The notes: generated by a model not told the origin, from the sequence alone. A stretch of 64,000 nucleotides of DNA from Pyrinomonadaceae bacterium (GCA_014380365.1 JACMJZ010000019.1:22101-86100); one strand, 5' to 3'; counted from the stretch's first letter, positions 48,377-57,044 are shown. Made by a program: numbers and translations.

Positions 48377-48549
48377 CAGGAATTGTCAGCCTTTGCGTCT
48401 GTTGCTTCGGTGGATGTGACCCTCCGCAGGGTACCAGTTGGAAGTAGACTGTAAACTCAGTTTTCTCCGGATAAGAGGCGACTCGTCGCTCCGCAAGAGC
48501 GAACTTAACTGGGTAGGCGAATATATCTTGCGAGGCTATGGGTGTCAAA

Positions 48550-48730
48550 CTTTGGCGCCAGAAGTCAAAGGTCAGAGATCAGAGGTCAGAAGTCAGAAGT
48601 CAGAGGTCAGACGTCGCAATCGAGAATAGGTGGCAGTAGACGAATGATCTGGGCTTGAGATAACGAAGTCGCCGTTTACCTGACCACTGATCTCTGATTT
48701 CTGACCTCTGATCTCTGTCTGACCTCTGAT
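48550..48730. repeat. Inverted heptad-repeat hairpin upstream of the BMC operon
   Basis: Left arm (about 48560-48610) is a tandem of TCAGAGG/TCAGAAG 7-mers; right arm (about 48680-48730) is the inverse (CTGACCTCTGATCTCTG). About 70 bp of spacer lie between. Located in the operon's leader, 95 bp before the first ATG. Confidence 0.82.
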
Positions 48731-48823
48731 GTCTTGATTCTTCGCCCGCGCGGTGATAGGTTGACGCTGGATTCCAAGCACCGACTTTAATTTCTACAAC
48801 AAGACAAAGTGAGGATACATGAG

Positions 48824-49225
48824 ATGCCCTTAGAAGCACTCGGAATGATCGAGACGAAAGGTTTCGTGGGAGCCGTGGAGGCTGCGGATGCGATGGTCAA
48901 GGCGGCCAACGTCCAGCTGCTGGGAAAAGAATATATCGGCGCCGGTTACGTAACCATTTTTGTGCGAGGCGATGTCGGCGCGGTGAAAGCCGCAACAGAT
49001 GCGGGAGCCGCTGCGGCGCGAAGAGTTGGGGAGTTGATTAGCGTTCACGTCATTCCTCGTCCGCACGCTGAAGTCGAACGCGTTTTGCCTGTCGATGGCC
49101 GCACCGGATTCAGTCCCGACGAGAACGCGCTCCAGGGCGGCGGCGCTCGCGGACAACTGGGCCAGGGCGATCAGGGTCGCTCGTTGTCGGGCGCGCGGGA
49201 AGGCAGCAAGGAAAAGGCGCGATAG
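48824..49225 (+). CDS. BMC-H microcompartment shell protein with C-terminal extension
   Basis: 133 residues from ATG 48824 (GTGAGG site; an upstream GTG is less likely). Residues 1-88 are a canonical hexamer-forming BMC domain: [25 protein letters not shown], shown in part as [20 protein letters not shown], then [19 protein letters not shown] and VHVIPRPH. The last ~45 residues are Gly/Gln-rich, low complexity and basic ([14 protein letters not shown]), unusual for a BMC-H and perhaps facing the cytosol or lumen. First gene of the operon. A second, shorter BMC-H closes it. Confidence 0.95.
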   Translation: MPLEALGMIETKGFVGAVEAADAMVKAANVQLLGKEYIGAGYVTIFVRGDVGAVKAATDAGAAAARRVGELISVHVIPRPHAEVERVLPVDGRTGFSPDENALQGGGARGQLGQGDQGRSLSGAREGSKEKAR

Positions 49226-49228
49226 ATG

Positions 49229-49301
49229 GTTGTCAGTGGTCGGTGGTCAGTGGACAGTGGCATTCAATTGACTGACCACTGACCCCGATCACTGACCACA
49301 G
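49229..49301. repeat. Inverted heptad-repeat hairpin (unit GTCAGTG)
   Basis: Left arm GTCAGTG-GTCGGTG-GTCAGTG; right arm inverse (GACTGACCACTGACC, ATCACTGACCAC). Fills the gap between BMC-H and aldehyde dehydrogenase genes, leaving room for a GGAGGT site before ATG 49316. Confidence 0.85.
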
Positions 49302-49315
49302 GCATGGAGGTAATC

Positions 49316-51175
49316 ATGTCGTCAGACAATGACCTTTTTTCAGTACAGCAGGCGCGCGATCTTGTAGAGGGCGCATCCAGGGCCCAGGCTGAACTGGCGC
49401 GCTTCGATCAAGCCAGGGTCGATCGCATTTGCGAGACGATGTCCAAAGCGGCGCTGCGCGACGCCGCGCGACTCGGTGCGATGGCAGTTGAGGAGACGGG
49501 TTTCGGAATCCCTGACGACAAGCGCGAGAAGAACCGTTTTGCCGCCGAGGATGTTTGGAACTACTTTCGCGGCCTGCGCACGGTCGGGGTAGTTTCTGAG
49601 TCGAAAGATGTTGTAGAGATTGCCAGCCCGCGCGGTGTGGTCGCCGGTATCATTCCTTCCACCAATCCAACCTCCACCGCGATATTCAAAATACTGATTG
49701 CCATCAAGTCGAGAAATGCGATTGTCCTTTCGCCGCATCCGTCGGCGGCGAAGTGCATCAACGAAACTGTTCGGGTCATGCGCGAGGCAGGCGAAAAAGA
49801 AGGTCTGCCTGGCGGCGCGATCGCTTGTATGACAACCGCGACCATCGAAGGCACTGAAGCTTTGATGAAGCACAAGCAAACCGCCGTGATTCTTGCGACT
49901 GGCGGCATCGGCCTGGTGCGCGCGGCTTACTCATCGGGCAAGCCCGCATTTGGAGTCGGCCCCGGCAATGTCCCCGTTTTCATTGAGCGGACAGCCGACG
50001 TTGCCAAAGCAGTGCAAGACATCTTGACCAGCAAAACATTCGACAATGGCACGATCTGCGCTTCCGAACAGGCTGTAGTTTGTGACGCGCCGATTGAACA
50101 GGCCGTTCGCGAGCAGTTCAAAGCACAGGGCGCTTATTTCCTGTCGAGCGCCGAGGCGGAGCAACTTGCGAAAGTTGTAGCCACACCGCAGCGTCATCTC
50201 AATCCGGGAATTGTTGGCAAATCAGTGGAAGTCATAGCTAAGTTGGCGGGACTCAGCGTACCCCAGGGCACGCGGTGTTTGATGGCCGACGTCGCGGGCG
50301 TGGGACGCGACCATCCGCTGTCGATGGAAAAGCTTTCGCCGATTCTCGCCTTCTACGTCGCCGATGGCGTGACGCGAGGCGCAGAGCGTAGTTATGAGAT
50401 TTTGAAGTATGGCGGCATGGGCCACACTGCGGGCGTGCACACTCGTTCGCGCGAGGTGGCGGTGCGTTTTGGCGCGGAAATGCCGGCATCGCGCATAACG
50501 GTGAACACGCCGACCACGCATGGTGCGATTGGTTTTTCTACCGCCCTACCCCCATCGATGACTCTGGGCTGTGGTTCCTGGGGCGGCAACGTAACTTCAG
50601 ACAATGTCTCGCCGCTTCATTTAATGGACATCAAGCGAGTCGCTTTTGAAACTAAGCCTGTGAAAAGTAAACGGCCGGCTGCTTCGGTTTCAACCGCTGC
50701 GACGGCAGCGCCTGTGGCGGCCGAGCGAGCGAGACAGCCCACGCAGGCTCCGGCGGTAGTGGGCTCAGGCCCAGGTCAAATCAACCGGCAGGAGATTGCC
50801 GCGATTGTCGACAGGTTTCTGGCTGGGCGGCGGCCCGAAGGAGGGGAGGCTCAGCAGCAACCTCAGGCCGACACGTCCGTCGAGGCCGAGGCCGGCAGCA
50901 TGTACACGGGATCAACTCAAGCGTCGCGGCCGAATGATAGCGGGCGGAATAATAACCGTGGAGCGGGGAGCGACCGCGCGGCTTCGAAAGGGAACTCGCA
51001 ACCGGTGAGTGCGCAGTCGGCAGCCAACGGACACAAGATTGTCGATTTTGTGAGCGAAGACGATGTCCGGCGGGCAATCCAAAAAGGCGAGAAGATCTAC
51101 ATCAACGCCAAAACCATTATCACCCCAGCCGCGCGTGACATCGCCGAGCCGGCCGAGGTGTTTGCTAAAGGGTAA
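49316..51175 (+). CDS. CoA-acylating aldehyde dehydrogenase, BMC-associated, with C-terminal extension
   Basis: 619 residues from ATG 49316 (GGAGGT site). Residues ~1-450 are the EutE/PduP/AdhE-type enzyme: [43 protein letters not shown], and catalytic Cys in [10 protein letters not shown]. It oxidises an aldehyde to acyl-CoA with NAD+ inside the shell. Beyond ~450 comes a Pro/Ala linker, an amphipathic helix [14 protein letters not shown] of encapsulation-peptide type, a disordered Gln/Ser/Asn segment, and a terminal ~42-residue module ([17 protein letters not shown], then TIITPAARD) that I have seen only as a pattern in BMC-linked proteins. Typical enzymes of this class are about 460-500 residues, so the tail is extra. 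Confidence 0.93.
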   Translation: MSSDNDLFSVQQARDLVEGASRAQAELARFDQARVDRICETMSKAALRDAARLGAMAVEETGFGIPDDKREKNRFAAEDVWNYFRGLRTVGVVSESKDVVEIASPRGVVAGIIPSTNPTSTAIFKILIAIKSRNAIVLSPHPSAAKCINETVRVMREAGEKEGLPGGAIACMTTATIEGTEALMKHKQTAVILATGGIGLVRAAYSSGKPAFGVGPGNVPVFIERTADVAKAVQDILTSKTFDNGTICASEQAVVCDAPIEQAVREQFKAQGAYFLSSAEAEQLAKVVATPQRHLNPGIVGKSVEVIAKLAGLSVPQGTRCLMADVAGVGRDHPLSMEKLSPILAFYVADGVTRGAERSYEILKYGGMGHTAGVHTRSREVAVRFGAEMPASRITVNTPTTHGAIGFSTALPPSMTLGCGSWGGNVTSDNVSPLHLMDIKRVAFETKPVKSKRPAASVSTAATAAPVAAERARQPTQAPAVVGSGPGQINRQEIAAIVDRFLAGRRPEGGEAQQQPQADTSVEAEAGSMYTGSTQASRPNDSGRNNNRGAGSDRAASKGNSQPVSAQSAANGHKIVDFVSEDDVRRAIQKGEKIYINAKTIITPAARDIAEPAEVFAKG

Positions 51176-51177
51176 AG

Positions 51178-51262
51178 CAGTTTCGAGTTTCAAGTTTCGG
51201 GTTTCGAGTTTGTAAACCTCGTGAACGTGGCAACTCGAAACTTGAAACTCGAAACTCGAAAC
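51178..51262. repeat. Inverted heptad-repeat hairpin (unit GTTTCGA)
   Basis: Left arm 51178-51211 has four-five GTTTCGA-like units; right arm 51229-51262 is the inverse (CGAAACT repeated). Starts 3 bases after the aldehyde dehydrogenase stop and ends one base before the BMC-P ATG, leaving no separate ribosome site. Confidence 0.92.
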
Positions 51263-51263
51263 T

Positions 51264-51590
51264 ATGTTCTTAGGCAAAGTTGTCGGCACAGTTTGGTCCA
51301 CCAAGAAATCGCCGGATCTTGAAGGCGTTCGGTTTCTTGTCGTTCATCCATACGATTTGGAGAAGGAACCGACGCGCAACATCGTGATTGTTGCTGACCG
51401 GCTTGGCGCCGGCACCGGCGAGATGGTGATCTGCGCTTTCGGTAAAGCGGCCCGTACGGCGATCGGCAATCAGGAGATGGCGATTGAGGCGGCGGTGGTG
51501 GGCATCGTTGATCGGGTGGACATCACGGATACTGTCTCCGCGGAGATGCGCGAAGCCGCCCGACAGTTACACGAAAACGGCAGACCCTGA
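51264..51590 (+). CDS. BMC-P (EutN/CcmL) pentameric shell vertex protein
   Basis: 108 residues covering the whole EutN/CcmL family: FLGKVVGTVWSTKKSPDLEG, DRLGAGTGEMVICAFGKAAR, AAVVGIVDRVDI. Caps the vertices of the icosahedral shell. No Shine-Dalgarno is possible in the usual window because the heptad hairpin arm ends one base before the ATG (GAAACTATG). Only one BMC-P is present in the operon, whereas many loci have up to three. Confidence 0.95.
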   Translation: MFLGKVVGTVWSTKKSPDLEGVRFLVVHPYDLEKEPTRNIVIVADRLGAGTGEMVICAFGKAARTAIGNQEMAIEAAVVGIVDRVDITDTVSAEMREAARQLHENGRP

Positions 51591-51596
51591 AGCAGT

Positions 51597-51680
51597 GACA
51601 AGTGGCGAGTGACAGGTGACAAGTTAAACGCTTGTTGATGCTTGTCACTTGTCACTTGTCACTTGTCACTTGTCACTTTC
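51597..51680. repeat. Inverted heptad-repeat hairpin (unit GTGACAA)
   Basis: Left arm GTGACAA-GTGGCGA-GTGACAG-GTGACAA; right arm five tandem CTTGTCA units (51648-51680). Begins 6 bases after the BMC-P stop and ends 2-6 bases before the ACT-protein ATG. Confidence 0.92.
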
Positions 51681-51682
51681 AC

Positions 51683-52162
51683 ATGGCGAATGAAGATCTG
51701 ATTTATCGACTCACGAAAGCTGTCTATAGCCGACTCGGCAACACAGCGGACGAGCAAGCGGTCGAACAACTGGTCACGGAAATCTATCGCGAAGTCGAGC
51801 CTTTTATCGCGACCAACGGTTCCTCCTACTCTTCTTTCCAAAGCTTACCTTCGAGCAGCGCCACCACCTCGCAGTCGCAGGAGAGTTCTTCAGATCGCAT
51901 GGTGATTTCGGTGTTTGGCGTTGACCACCCGGGCATCGTGGCGGGCGTTGCCCAGATTTTAGCCACCGCCGATTGCAGCATCGTAGATATCAATCAGACG
52001 GTAGTGCGCGGAAAGTTTGCGATGGTGATCATTGCCGACACTTCGCGCGCCCGCGAAAGCTCCACCGAGTTAAAGGAAAGGTTGCGCAGGGAAGGCGAAG
52101 CGCTGGGCGTGCGCATCTACGCTCAACGCGAAGACCTCTTCAATGCGATGCACCGAGTCTGA
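51683..52162 (+). CDS. ACT-domain (UPF0237-like) protein with N-terminal encapsulation-peptide-like helix
   Basis: 159 residues from ATG 51683; the open frame upstream only translates the repeat. Residues ~4-42 form amphipathic helices (LIYRLTKAVYSRLG, AVEQLVTEIYREV), followed by a Ser/Gln-rich linker (~46-70) and an ACT domain (~72-159: MVISVFGVDHPGIVAGVAQI, IVDINQTVVRGKFAM). UPF0237 ACT proteins normally have only the ACT domain of about 90 residues and are encoded beside UPF0210 genes, as here with one gene between. The added helix plus linker is the layout used to target cargo into microcompartments, so this protein may sit in the lumen (inference). Confidence 0.88.
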   Translation: MANEDLIYRLTKAVYSRLGNTADEQAVEQLVTEIYREVEPFIATNGSSYSSFQSLPSSSATTSQSQESSSDRMVISVFGVDHPGIVAGVAQILATADCSIVDINQTVVRGKFAMVIIADTSRARESSTELKERLRREGEALGVRIYAQREDLFNAMHRV

Positions 52163-52255
52163 ATTTCGAATTTCGAATTTCGGAGTTCGAATTTCCAAAA
52201 CAGATAAAGAGGATTGTAAAATCCGAAATTCGCATTCTGCAATCCGAAATTCTTA
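52161..52255. repeat. Inverted heptad-repeat hairpin (unit GAATTTC)
   Basis: Left arm GAATTTC-GAATTTC-GGAGTTC-GAATTTC; right arm inverse units (ATCCGAAATTCGCATT, ATCCGAAATTC). The ACT-protein stop TGA merges with the first unit; the next ATG is 3 bases after the right arm. Confidence 0.9.
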
Positions 52256-52257
52256 CT

Positions 52258-52863
52258 ATGGCTGAACCTGAAATCGCTCGACGTTGTCACGCCTGTGGGG
52301 CGTCAATTCGTGACCGCGCGTTTTTTTGTCCTCAGTGTGGCAAGGAACTGAAGACTACGGCTGACTTGAATGAGCGTGATCCGGACAACAACAAACCATC
52401 GACCGCTGTAAATACAGCCCCGCTTCACGAAGCGCCGATCCAGAAAGAACAATTGACGACCGAGAGATCTGCGGCTACTCCAGGCAAGCAGGCAATGATT
52501 GACGTCGCCAAACCCGAAGCGCCGAGCCCCCCAGAGCCAACCTCCAAAGCTGCGGCGGGCCGTGGGAAGGGAACGCCCGAGCAAACAGGCAAAGCTAAGG
52601 GGACGCCCGATCAGGCAAGCAAAACTAAGGGGACGCCGGGAAGTCATGTGTTCGCGGACGCTCGTGGCAAGATGCAACGTGCCACCGGTTTAGCGAAGAA
52701 CGTCGGCGGCGACGTGGTTCAGCGTGGTCAGAAACTGCGTGAGATGTCGAGCGTGGTCCTGGATGAAGCCGGGTATGATCCGAGTCTGCGTTTTGTGCTC
52801 GTGGCCGCACTTTTGTTCGTGCTGTTTCTGGTGATGATGTTGCTGAACAGGTTTATCGTCTAA
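52258..52863 (+). CDS. Zinc-ribbon protein with C-terminal membrane anchor
   Basis: 201 residues from ATG 52258. N-terminal zinc ribbon with two CxxC knuckles ([18 protein letters not shown]). A long disordered middle carries a 12-14-residue repeat three times ([28 protein letters not shown]). The C-terminus is a single membrane helix ([19 protein letters not shown]), so tail-anchored with the ribbon in the cytosol. No known BMC component has this design that I can name. Placed inside the operon it could tether the compartment or recruit it to the membrane; this is speculation. Start again abuts the hairpin arm without a ribosome site. Confidence 0.85.
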   Translation: MAEPEIARRCHACGASIRDRAFFCPQCGKELKTTADLNERDPDNNKPSTAVNTAPLHEAPIQKEQLTTERSAATPGKQAMIDVAKPEAPSPPEPTSKAAAGRGKGTPEQTGKAKGTPDQASKTKGTPGSHVFADARGKMQRATGLAKNVGGDVVQRGQKLREMSSVVLDEAGYDPSLRFVLVAALLFVLFLVMMLLNRFIV

Positions 52864-52954
52864 AGCAGTTTCGAGTTTCGAGTTTCAAGTTTCGAGTTAA
52901 GCATTTAGGCGATCGAACTCGGAACTCGAAACTTGGAACTCGAAACTCAAAACT
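52864..52954. repeat. Inverted heptad-repeat hairpin (unit GTTTCGA), second copy
   Basis: Left arm 52868-52898 GTTTCGA units; right arm 52914-52954 inverse (CTCGAAACTTGGAACT type). Same first 17 bases after the stop codon (AGCAGTTTCGAGTTTC) as the element after the aldehyde dehydrogenase gene, so these two are related copies. Ends one base before the UPF0210 ATG. Confidence 0.92.
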
Positions 52955-52955
52955 A

Positions 52956-54317
52956 ATGGACTACTCGCAAGCGGAAATTCTGCAGACAGTCGCGATGACG
53001 GAGATGGAACATCTCGATGTGCGCACCGTCACGCTCTCGCTTAGCCTGCGCGACTGCGCCAGCGAATCAATCGAACGCACTGCGGAACGCGCCGTCGCGA
53101 AGATTCGGCGCTACGCTGACAACTTAGTCGCCACCGTCGACCAGATAGGCGACGAACTCGGCATCCGTGTGGCCAACAAGAGAATTGCGATCACTCCCGT
53201 CTCGATGATCACGGAAGGCGCAAGCGGTGATCCGGTACACCTCGCGCGTGCCATAGACGATGCGGCCGTCGCAGTCGGCGTCGATTTCATCGGTGGCTAT
53301 TCCGCCCTGGTTCACAAGGGCGCGACCGATTCCGAAAATAGGTTTCTCAATTCCATTCCCGAAGCACTGTCCACAACGAAACGTCTATGTTCATCCGTCA
53401 ACGTCGCGACCACGCGTGCCGGAATCAACATGGATGCGGTCAGACAGGTCGGAATATTAATCAAAGAGGCGGCGGAGCTGACGCGCGATGAGGGCGGCAT
53501 TGCTTGCGCCAAATTTGTCTGCTTTGCCAACGCCGTCGAAGACAATCCGTTTATGGCCGGGGCGTTTCATGGAGTGGGCGAAGCGGAGGCAGTGATTAAC
53601 GTCGGCGTGTCTGGCCCAGGCGTCGTCAACTATGCCCTCGCGCGTGCAGCCCGGGATTTACCGTTGCAGGATATCGCGGAGATTATTAAAAAGCTTTCCT
53701 TCAAACTTTCGCGCGCCGGAGAACTCGTCGGGCGTGAAGCCGCGCGGCGATTGGGAATTCCGTTCGGCATTATTGATTTATCGCTCGCGCCGACCCCCGT
53801 GCCCGGAGACTCGGTCGCAAACATCATCGAAGCAATGGGGTTTGAAAGAGCCGGAACGCATGGCACGACCGCCGCGCTCGCCTTGCTTACCGATGCCGTA
53901 AAGAAAGGCGGAGCGATGGCCAGCGGATGCGTCGGCGGGATGAGCGGCGCCTTCATTCCAGTTTCAGAAGACGCAGGTATGATCGAAGCTGCCCGTCTCG
54001 GCGCGCTCTCGCTCGACAAACTCGAAGCCTGGACCAGCGTCTGCTCAGTAGGCATCGACATGGTGGCGGTTCCGGGTTCGACGTCCGCCGAGACAATCTC
54101 CGCGATCATCGCGGATGAGATGGCTATCGGAGTAATGAATAACAAGACGACGGCGGTGCGCATCATTCCCGTGCCCGGGCGCGAGGTGGGCGAGATGGTG
54201 GAGTTTGGCGGGTTGCTCGGCCGCGCGCCCATCATGGCGGTGAACGCGTTTTCATCCGCTGACTTCATTCGGCGCGGCGGTCGTATCCCCGCGCCGATCC
54301 ATTCGCTGCGAAACTAA
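52956..54317 (+). CDS. UPF0210 (DUF711) family protein in BMC operon
   Basis: 453 residues, full length for the family ([92 protein letters not shown]). UPF0210 proteins are conserved, biochemically uncharacterised as far as I know, with a fold related to glycyl-radical/RNR-type barrels, and are usually encoded next to an UPF0237 ACT protein. Here that pair is embedded in a shell operon that lacks any recognised signature enzyme, so UPF0210 is the best candidate for the reaction feeding the aldehyde dehydrogenase. No encapsulation peptide is obvious. No Shine-Dalgarno; ATG follows the hairpin arm. Confidence 0.9.
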   Translation: MDYSQAEILQTVAMTEMEHLDVRTVTLSLSLRDCASESIERTAERAVAKIRRYADNLVATVDQIGDELGIRVANKRIAITPVSMITEGASGDPVHLARAIDDAAVAVGVDFIGGYSALVHKGATDSENRFLNSIPEALSTTKRLCSSVNVATTRAGINMDAVRQVGILIKEAAELTRDEGGIACAKFVCFANAVEDNPFMAGAFHGVGEAEAVINVGVSGPGVVNYALARAARDLPLQDIAEIIKKLSFKLSRAGELVGREAARRLGIPFGIIDLSLAPTPVPGDSVANIIEAMGFERAGTHGTTAALALLTDAVKKGGAMASGCVGGMSGAFIPVSEDAGMIEAARLGALSLDKLEAWTSVCSVGIDMVAVPGSTSAETISAIIADEMAIGVMNNKTTAVRIIPVPGREVGEMVEFGGLLGRAPIMAVNAFSSADFIRRGGRIPAPIHSLRN

Positions 54318-54488
54318 GCTAACGGGGCCAACCAGCCATAAAACGGCTGGCCTATTCGCCCTTCGGGCTGGGCCGCCTGAAGGCGGCACGGTTTCGACGA
54401 ACCTGGCGCTACTGATTGGAGAAGACTCTGGACAAATCGCAACTCAAAGCTTAAGTTTGACCAATTCGTCCACGGTAAGGAGCTGGTG
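54318..54488. other. Gap before last BMC gene with short hairpins
   Basis: Contains CCAGCC/GGCTGG (54332-54350) and CGCCC/GGGCG-type hairpins (54357-54390), unlike the heptad hairpins of the other gaps. A normal AAGGAG site (54477-54482) precedes the BMC-H start. Confidence 0.55.
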
Positions 54489-54812
54489 ATGGCAGAAGCA
54501 CTCGGCATGGTTGAATGCATGGGCCTGGTAGCGATGATCGAAGCGGCTGACGCGATGGTCAAGGCGGCGAACGTGCGGCTGGTAGGCTGGGAAAAGATCG
54601 ACGCGGGACTGGTGACTGCAATTGTCCGCGGCGACGTGGCCGCCGTCCGTGCTGCTGTCGATGCGGGAGCTGCGGCGGGTCGCAAAGTTGGGGTGGTGGT
54701 TGCCACGCACGTTATCCCTCAACCTCATGACGACGTGGACGACGGCCTTCCGGTTTTGCAAACAGGCAAGACAACCAAAAAGAAGATCAGCGGCTCAGTT
54801 AAGCCGCGATGA
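54489..54812 (+). CDS. BMC-H microcompartment shell protein, second copy
   Basis: 107 residues from ATG 54489 (AAGGAG site; GTG 54486 also in frame). Full BMC domain: [64 protein letters not shown]. Clearly paralogous to the first BMC-H, with a shorter basic tail ([11 protein letters not shown]). Two hexamer types of one operon probably tile the same shell with different pores. Last recognisable gene of the microcompartment operon. Confidence 0.95.
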   Translation: MAEALGMVECMGLVAMIEAADAMVKAANVRLVGWEKIDAGLVTAIVRGDVAAVRAAVDAGAAAGRKVGVVVATHVIPQPHDDVDDGLPVLQTGKTTKKKISGSVKPR

Positions 54813-55024
54813 GCAACTCAAGCACCTTTGCCGTCTGAGCTAGCCGCTTGAAAGATCTCTCAGTTATGGGGGCGGCAGCAACTCTATATCTCAACTCGCA
54901 ATTAGCCATTTTTGCGGCTGCTCCGCCGCGTTTGATAAAAGCCGAAAATTGATCGTTGCAGCGCCTTGCTGCAACAGAGTCACGCGTTCGGCGAAGTCCC
55001 GCCAAGAAAAGGAGGTTCGAAAAG

Positions 55025-55864
55025 ATGTCCTGGTTTAGAAATCGCCCATTACTTACGGCCACCGGAGTCGTGCTAATCCCCGCGGCTATCGCCATAACCT
55101 TGGCACGGTTTGTTGACGATGACTTGCGGAAAGGACTCTATACCGGCGCCATTACTCTGGTTTTTGGCGGACTGCTCGGCGGCTTACTAAAGATTCTTCT
55201 GGATGACGTGACCGCGGCAAGACGAAAGCGAGATGACGCCGCAACCTTCGTTCGCAATGTCTTGAATGACCTGAAGACCGTTTACGATCGCGTAGGGCTA
55301 GCTAGAATTGTGATTCCGGCCCACCGGTCAACGAAGACCTACGGTGAGGAGATGCGCGACCTCATTAAGGGACGCGTGCAATTGAAACATGTCATCCGGG
55401 CGCTTGAGGGTCGCGCAGAGGGACTCACGAAGGTGACCGCACAGAACATGCGCAAAGAAGTGAACCGGATGGCGACATACCTGAAGGTTCTCACCGATGA
55501 GTTTAAGAATAATTACAAGCGTCTGTCCGATAGCCAACGCGAATATGAGATGCGGGTTGAGACTGAGCTTAAGCGAAGTGCTGAACGTAGAGAAGCAAGC
55601 CCACCTGATATCTTTAGCACTGTTGTGTGGGATCAACTCCAGAGACTGGAAGTGCTTAGTGATTTTATTAACGGCCACTACAAATCCGCATACCAGACGA
55701 ATTTTGTAGCACCACTCGATGAAGCCAGTCGCTTGCTGCGCGCAGAGTTGGCGAGAATCCTCAGTGGTAAACCTCCTGAGTCCGGTGAAAAAAAAGACCT
55801 ACGCTTCCGCCAAAGAGTGATTGACCGGCGCCAGCAGGCTCCGTCTAAGTTGAGCCCTCCCTGA
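55025..55864 (+). CDS. Membrane-anchored coiled-coil-like protein, unknown
   Basis: 279 residues from ATG 55025 (AGGAGG site). Two N-terminal membrane helices (LLTATGVVLIPAAIAITLA, LYTGAITLVFGGLLGGLLKI) followed by a long charged helical cytoplasmic region (KRDDAATFVRNVLNDLKTVY, LKVLTDEFKNNYKRLSD). I recognise no family. It lies between the microcompartment operon and the integron-type array; no attC site precedes it, so I do not count it as a cassette. Confidence 0.75.
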   Translation: MSWFRNRPLLTATGVVLIPAAIAITLARFVDDDLRKGLYTGAITLVFGGLLGGLLKILLDDVTAARRKRDDAATFVRNVLNDLKTVYDRVGLARIVIPAHRSTKTYGEEMRDLIKGRVQLKHVIRALEGRAEGLTKVTAQNMRKEVNRMATYLKVLTDEFKNNYKRLSDSQREYEMRVETELKRSAERREASPPDIFSTVVWDQLQRLEVLSDFINGHYKSAYQTNFVAPLDEASRLLRAELARILSGKPPESGEKKDLRFRQRVIDRRQQAPSKLSPP

Positions 55865-55872
55865 CGGTCGGG

Positions 55873-56330
55873 CTAGTGCCCCGTCTGAGGTGCGCCGGAG
55901 ATGTCTGTGCGTCGCAGGAGATCGTCGAAGCCGGGATCGTGGCGGAGGGCGTTGAGGCGGGGGTCGACGCGTACGAAGGAAAATCCGACGGCCTGCTCAC
56001 GGTCGGCAACGTCGAGCCAGGCGAACGCCTCGTCGAGGTCGCCCAGCAGCGAATAGACGACGGCGATCTCATAGGCCGTCACCCACTCCTCATCGCGTCG
56101 CGCCACCAGTCGGGCGAGAATCTCGCGCGCTTCGTCGCTCCGGCCACACGAGGCCAGCACGTGCGCACGCTTCGCTCGCGTGGTGGCCGAATCCCCGGCA
56201 AAAGCACGTTCTCGTTCATAGACGGCGAGCGCCTCATCACACATGCCTTTCATCTCATAAGCCCAACGCAGGATGATGTGCGCCGATAGCGAGCCCGGGT
56301 CCGCTCGGAAAAGCCGGTTCGGTTTAATAG
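55873..56330 (-). pseudogene. 3' fragment of a TPR-containing regulator
   Basis: Minus-strand frame (open to 56397) whose last ~150 residues are TPR-like (GSLSAHIILRWAYEMKG, AYEIAVVYSLLGDLDEAFA) and end with the pattern VDPRLNALRHDPGFDDLLRR. That ending is typical of large winged-helix or kinase-TPR signalling proteins of Acidobacteriota, usually >600 residues, so the 5' part is missing. Its upstream end runs into the first attC site, suggesting truncation by the cassette array. Confidence 0.65.
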
Positions 56331-56388
56331 AGTCTTTTGGAGTTGCTACAATCAGTGGGACGTGAGTTGAATTATCTGACTCCGCGCA

Positions 56389-56497
56389 GCATAACAAAGC
56401 CTTGCAGCTGACGCCGCGATAGCATGCTTCTCAAACATCTTTCTTGGAGCGAAGCCTGAATGCTGATCGCGCCGAAGACTGAAGGCCAGCGTTGGCT
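56389..56497 (+). repeat. attC-like site 1
   Basis: Outer cores GCATAAC (56389) and GTTGGCT (56491). Inner imperfect inverted arms GCCTTGCAGCTGACGCCGCG and CGCCGAAGACTGAAGGCC. Left half nearly identical to sites at 60093 and 60839. Confidence 0.8.
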
Positions 56498-56575
56498 GCT
56501 TATCCCACCCCAAGGAATTCAAAACTGTGGCTACCCACGTTTTCACTGCAGTTCGCAAGCATTACCTTGGCCGCC

Positions 56576-57019
56576 ATGAAGCTACTCGTATACATAGGAT
56601 TCTTAGTGCTGGGAATTTTGTCTCTACGAGGTATGCGGTGGGCCTACGTTACGTTTGTCTTACTGGGCCTACTATACTTTCCCGCGAGCGTCGGCTTCCG
56701 GTTAGACCCTCAGCCGTGCGAACTCACGTTCGACATGCCGCTGGCTATTCACTCTCTGACCAAGTACGCGCATATTGTGCTGTTCGTATTGTTCTTCCTG
56801 ATGACGAGCGCGCAATTCCGGATGTCGAACTGGGCGGCGTTCGCTTGGGCGGCTTTGGCCGCAATTACGATGGGTGTGTTAGTGGAACTCGCGCAGGGCA
56901 TCACTGGTAACGGACACTGTCGTTCGCGAGATCTGATTCCCAATTCCGCCGGCATCTTGCTCGGGGCTGGCATTGTCTTGCTCTGGAATAAAGCACGAAG
57001 AAGGCTACAGCCGGATTAG
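56576..57019 (+). CDS. VanZ-like membrane protein (cassette gene)
   Basis: 147 residues from ATG 56576. Four membrane helices (LLVYIGFLVLGILSL, AYVTFVLLGLLYFPA, IVLFVLFFLMTSAQF, final LLGAGIVLLWNKA) and the VanZ-family motif GVLVELAQ with SRDLIPNSAGILLG. VanZ-like proteins are common small membrane proteins, a few linked to glycopeptide tolerance; role here unknown. It occupies one cassette between attC-like sites 56389 and 57045. A longer in-frame start reaches back into the attC site and is unlikely. Confidence 0.85.
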   Translation: MKLLVYIGFLVLGILSLRGMRWAYVTFVLLGLLYFPASVGFRLDPQPCELTFDMPLAIHSLTKYAHIVLFVLFFLMTSAQFRMSNWAAFAWAALAAITMGVLVELAQGITGNGHCRSRDLIPNSAGILLGAGIVLLWNKARRRLQPD

Positions 57020-57044
57020 CCTTCTGTGATGGCGAGAAAACGGC

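Noticed and set aside
51973..52257. 95-residue N-terminal extension of the zinc-ribbon protein
   Set aside because: It overlaps the ACT gene in another frame and runs through the heptad hairpin.
54813..55024. Gap before the coiled-coil gene as a further attC site
   Set aside because: Contains GTTCGGC and a GCAGC-rich hairpin, but no matching RYYYAAC core or paired inner arms.
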